Source of the DNA: an uncultured Porphyromonadaceae bacterium
GTDB taxonomy: Bacteria > Bacteroidota > Bacteroidia > Bacteroidales > Muribaculaceae
Reading direction: 5' to 3'
DNA length: 64,000 nt
Assembly (NCBI GenBank): GCA_947175545.1
Contig: CAMWNI010000013.1
Location: 1 to 64,000 of the forward strand
In this document: in pieces, positions 63,201 through 64,000 of the stretch
Position numbering within the stretch: the stretch's first letter is position 1
How the letters are laid out: each line of letters begins with the position of its first letter
Position numbers and translations under genes: made by a program
The notes under the pieces: generated by a model
What the model saw: the letters and a program-made list of their open reading frames with translations, nothing else
What the model was told of the DNA's origin: nothing
Database searches by the model: none

Positions 63201-64000
63201 TCAGCTTTGTCATCCCGGTTTATAATGTCGCGCCATATGTGCGCGAGTGCTTGAAGTCGGTTATCGAACAAGATTTTAGAGACTTTGAGGTATGTGTCGT
63301 CGATGACGGAAGTACTGACGGAAGCAGCGCCATATGCGATGAATATGCCGCGACTTACCCCGGACTGTTCAAGCTCAGACATCAACCCAACCAGGGTGTG
63401 TCGGTAGCTCGGAACAATGCCTTGGATATGGCCACCGGCCAATATATCTGGTTCGTTGACGCTGACGATTACATCCTGCCAGGTTCCATTTGCTATATTT
63501 CCGAAATCCTCCGGAAGTCAGGATGCGACACCTTATTCTTTGGAAATGAACCTTTTGTCGCAGATACAGCCACAGAATACGAGATAATCAATGACCGCAA
63601 TGATTTTCTGTATAGGCACACCTGTTTCTGCAACCCGTTGATGATCTTCAGCCGTGAGATTATTGCTAAAAATGACATTCAGTTTCCGGTAGGTATCCGT
63701 ATGGGTGAGGATCTCGAATTTCAATACACTTACCTGATTCATTCCCGCAAACTTGCAACGACCCCGTCCAGCTTCTATCATATCCGTGAGCGTGAGGGTT
63801 CGGCAAGCCGCAGTGCTTCGTCTGCAACAGCCAACTATGCCGGAGCCAAACACCTGCTTGACATTATGGTTGGCACTCTCAATCCTGCGATAGTCAGAGA
63901 CAATTTATGGCTTGAGCAACGTTTGTCCGAACGCCTCAAAGCTCTGCTACAATCCGCTTTAAAGGCCAAAGCAACAACAGCCACTGACCTCACTATAACA
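63191..64000 (+). CDS. GT2-family glycosyltransferase, cut by the window edge
   Basis: At least 270 codons open to the edge, from ATG 63191, overlapping the previous gene by 10 nt. LISFVIPVYNVAPYVRECLKSVIEQDFRDFEVCVVDDGSTDGS is the GT2 nucleotide-binding start and IWFVDADDYILP carries the DxD motif. It adds a sugar to the growing polysaccharide; donor unknown. Confidence 0.9.
   Translation, partial: MPLISFVIPVYNVAPYVRECLKSVIEQDFRDFEVCVVDDGSTDGSSAICDEYAATYPGLFKLRHQPNQGVSVARNNALDMATGQYIWFVDADDYILPGSICYISEILRKSGCDTLFFGNEPFVADTATEYEIINDRNDFLYRHTCFCNPLMIFSREIIAKNDIQFPVGIRMGEDLEFQYTYLIHSRKLATTPSSFYHIREREGSASRSASSATANYAGAKHLLDIMVGTLNPAIVRDNLWLEQRLSERLKALLQSALKAKATTATDLTIT

Overview
The window reads as chromosome of a gut Bacteroidales bacterium, most likely Muribaculaceae (family-level inference). 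The reasons are: Bacteroidetes-type promoters (a -7 element of the form TAnnTTTG, seen before at least twelve genes), a Rho factor with a long basic disordered insert, secreted proteins ending in 'DLQGR...'-type C-terminal tails, a PorW/SprE-like lipoprotein, and Bacteroidales-typical families (DUF4491, DUF3943, DUF2752, the carboxynorspermidine-synthase family). No tRNA, rRNA or CRISPR array was seen. RNase P RNA (rnpB) is present.

Layout. (1) About 204-11959: an AT-richer integrated element of about 11.7 kb. Its integrase lies at the right end, and an att-like 17-bp repeat (one mismatch) marks both ends. The right copy is the 3' end of a DUF2795 gene. Cargo on the minus strand: excisionase-like HTH, small XRE regulator, an EcoRV-like restriction endonuclease, its M.EcoRV-like methylase, a second beta-class adenine methylase, then a giant STAND/NLR-like ATPase overlapping a TIR-domain effector. 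The integrase is split by an in-frame amber codon. (2) 11.9-21.5 kb: housekeeping genes (cobalamin adenosyltransferase, SSB, RecF, DUF721, thioesterase) and a minus-strand run of fumarase, coiled-coil protein, MgtC and a Kef-type antiporter. (3) 21.6-29.8 kb: ECF sigma factor with a membrane-anchored partner, a YbdG-like MscS channel, and a three-gene run of secreted proteins. (4) 29.9-45.4 kb: MATE transporter, DUF2752, DnaG, rnpB, ProS, PorW-like lipoprotein, 5'-nucleotidase, PanB, polyamine dehydrogenase, ROK kinase, RuvB, DUF3943. (5) 45.5-54.8 kb: a probably highly expressed secreted protein, a LolC/E-type permease, RbfA, Rho, an unassigned structured RNA, and three small exported proteins. 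(6) 55.2 kb to the end: the start of a surface-polysaccharide operon (Ugd, two acyltransferases, Wzx-type flippase, four glycosyltransferases), preceded by a promoter and a 37-codon ORF.

Three points stand out. First, the TIR effector and the STAND ATPase are translationally overlapped and share a 20-residue Q/N/G/I-rich motif that aligns without gaps (TIR C-terminus against the STAND pre-ATPase linker). This is the arrangement expected of amyloid-type signalling between an NLR and its effector. Second, two polysaccharide genes (an O-acyltransferase and a core-2/I-branching-type glycosyltransferase) are each broken at a nine-base homopolymer (G9 and C9). In both, one added base restores the full frame, which suggests phase variation; a shared homopolymer under-call is the main alternative. 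Third, the EcoRV-like cassette plus TIR/STAND pair sits in one element, i.e. a mobile two-layer defence island.
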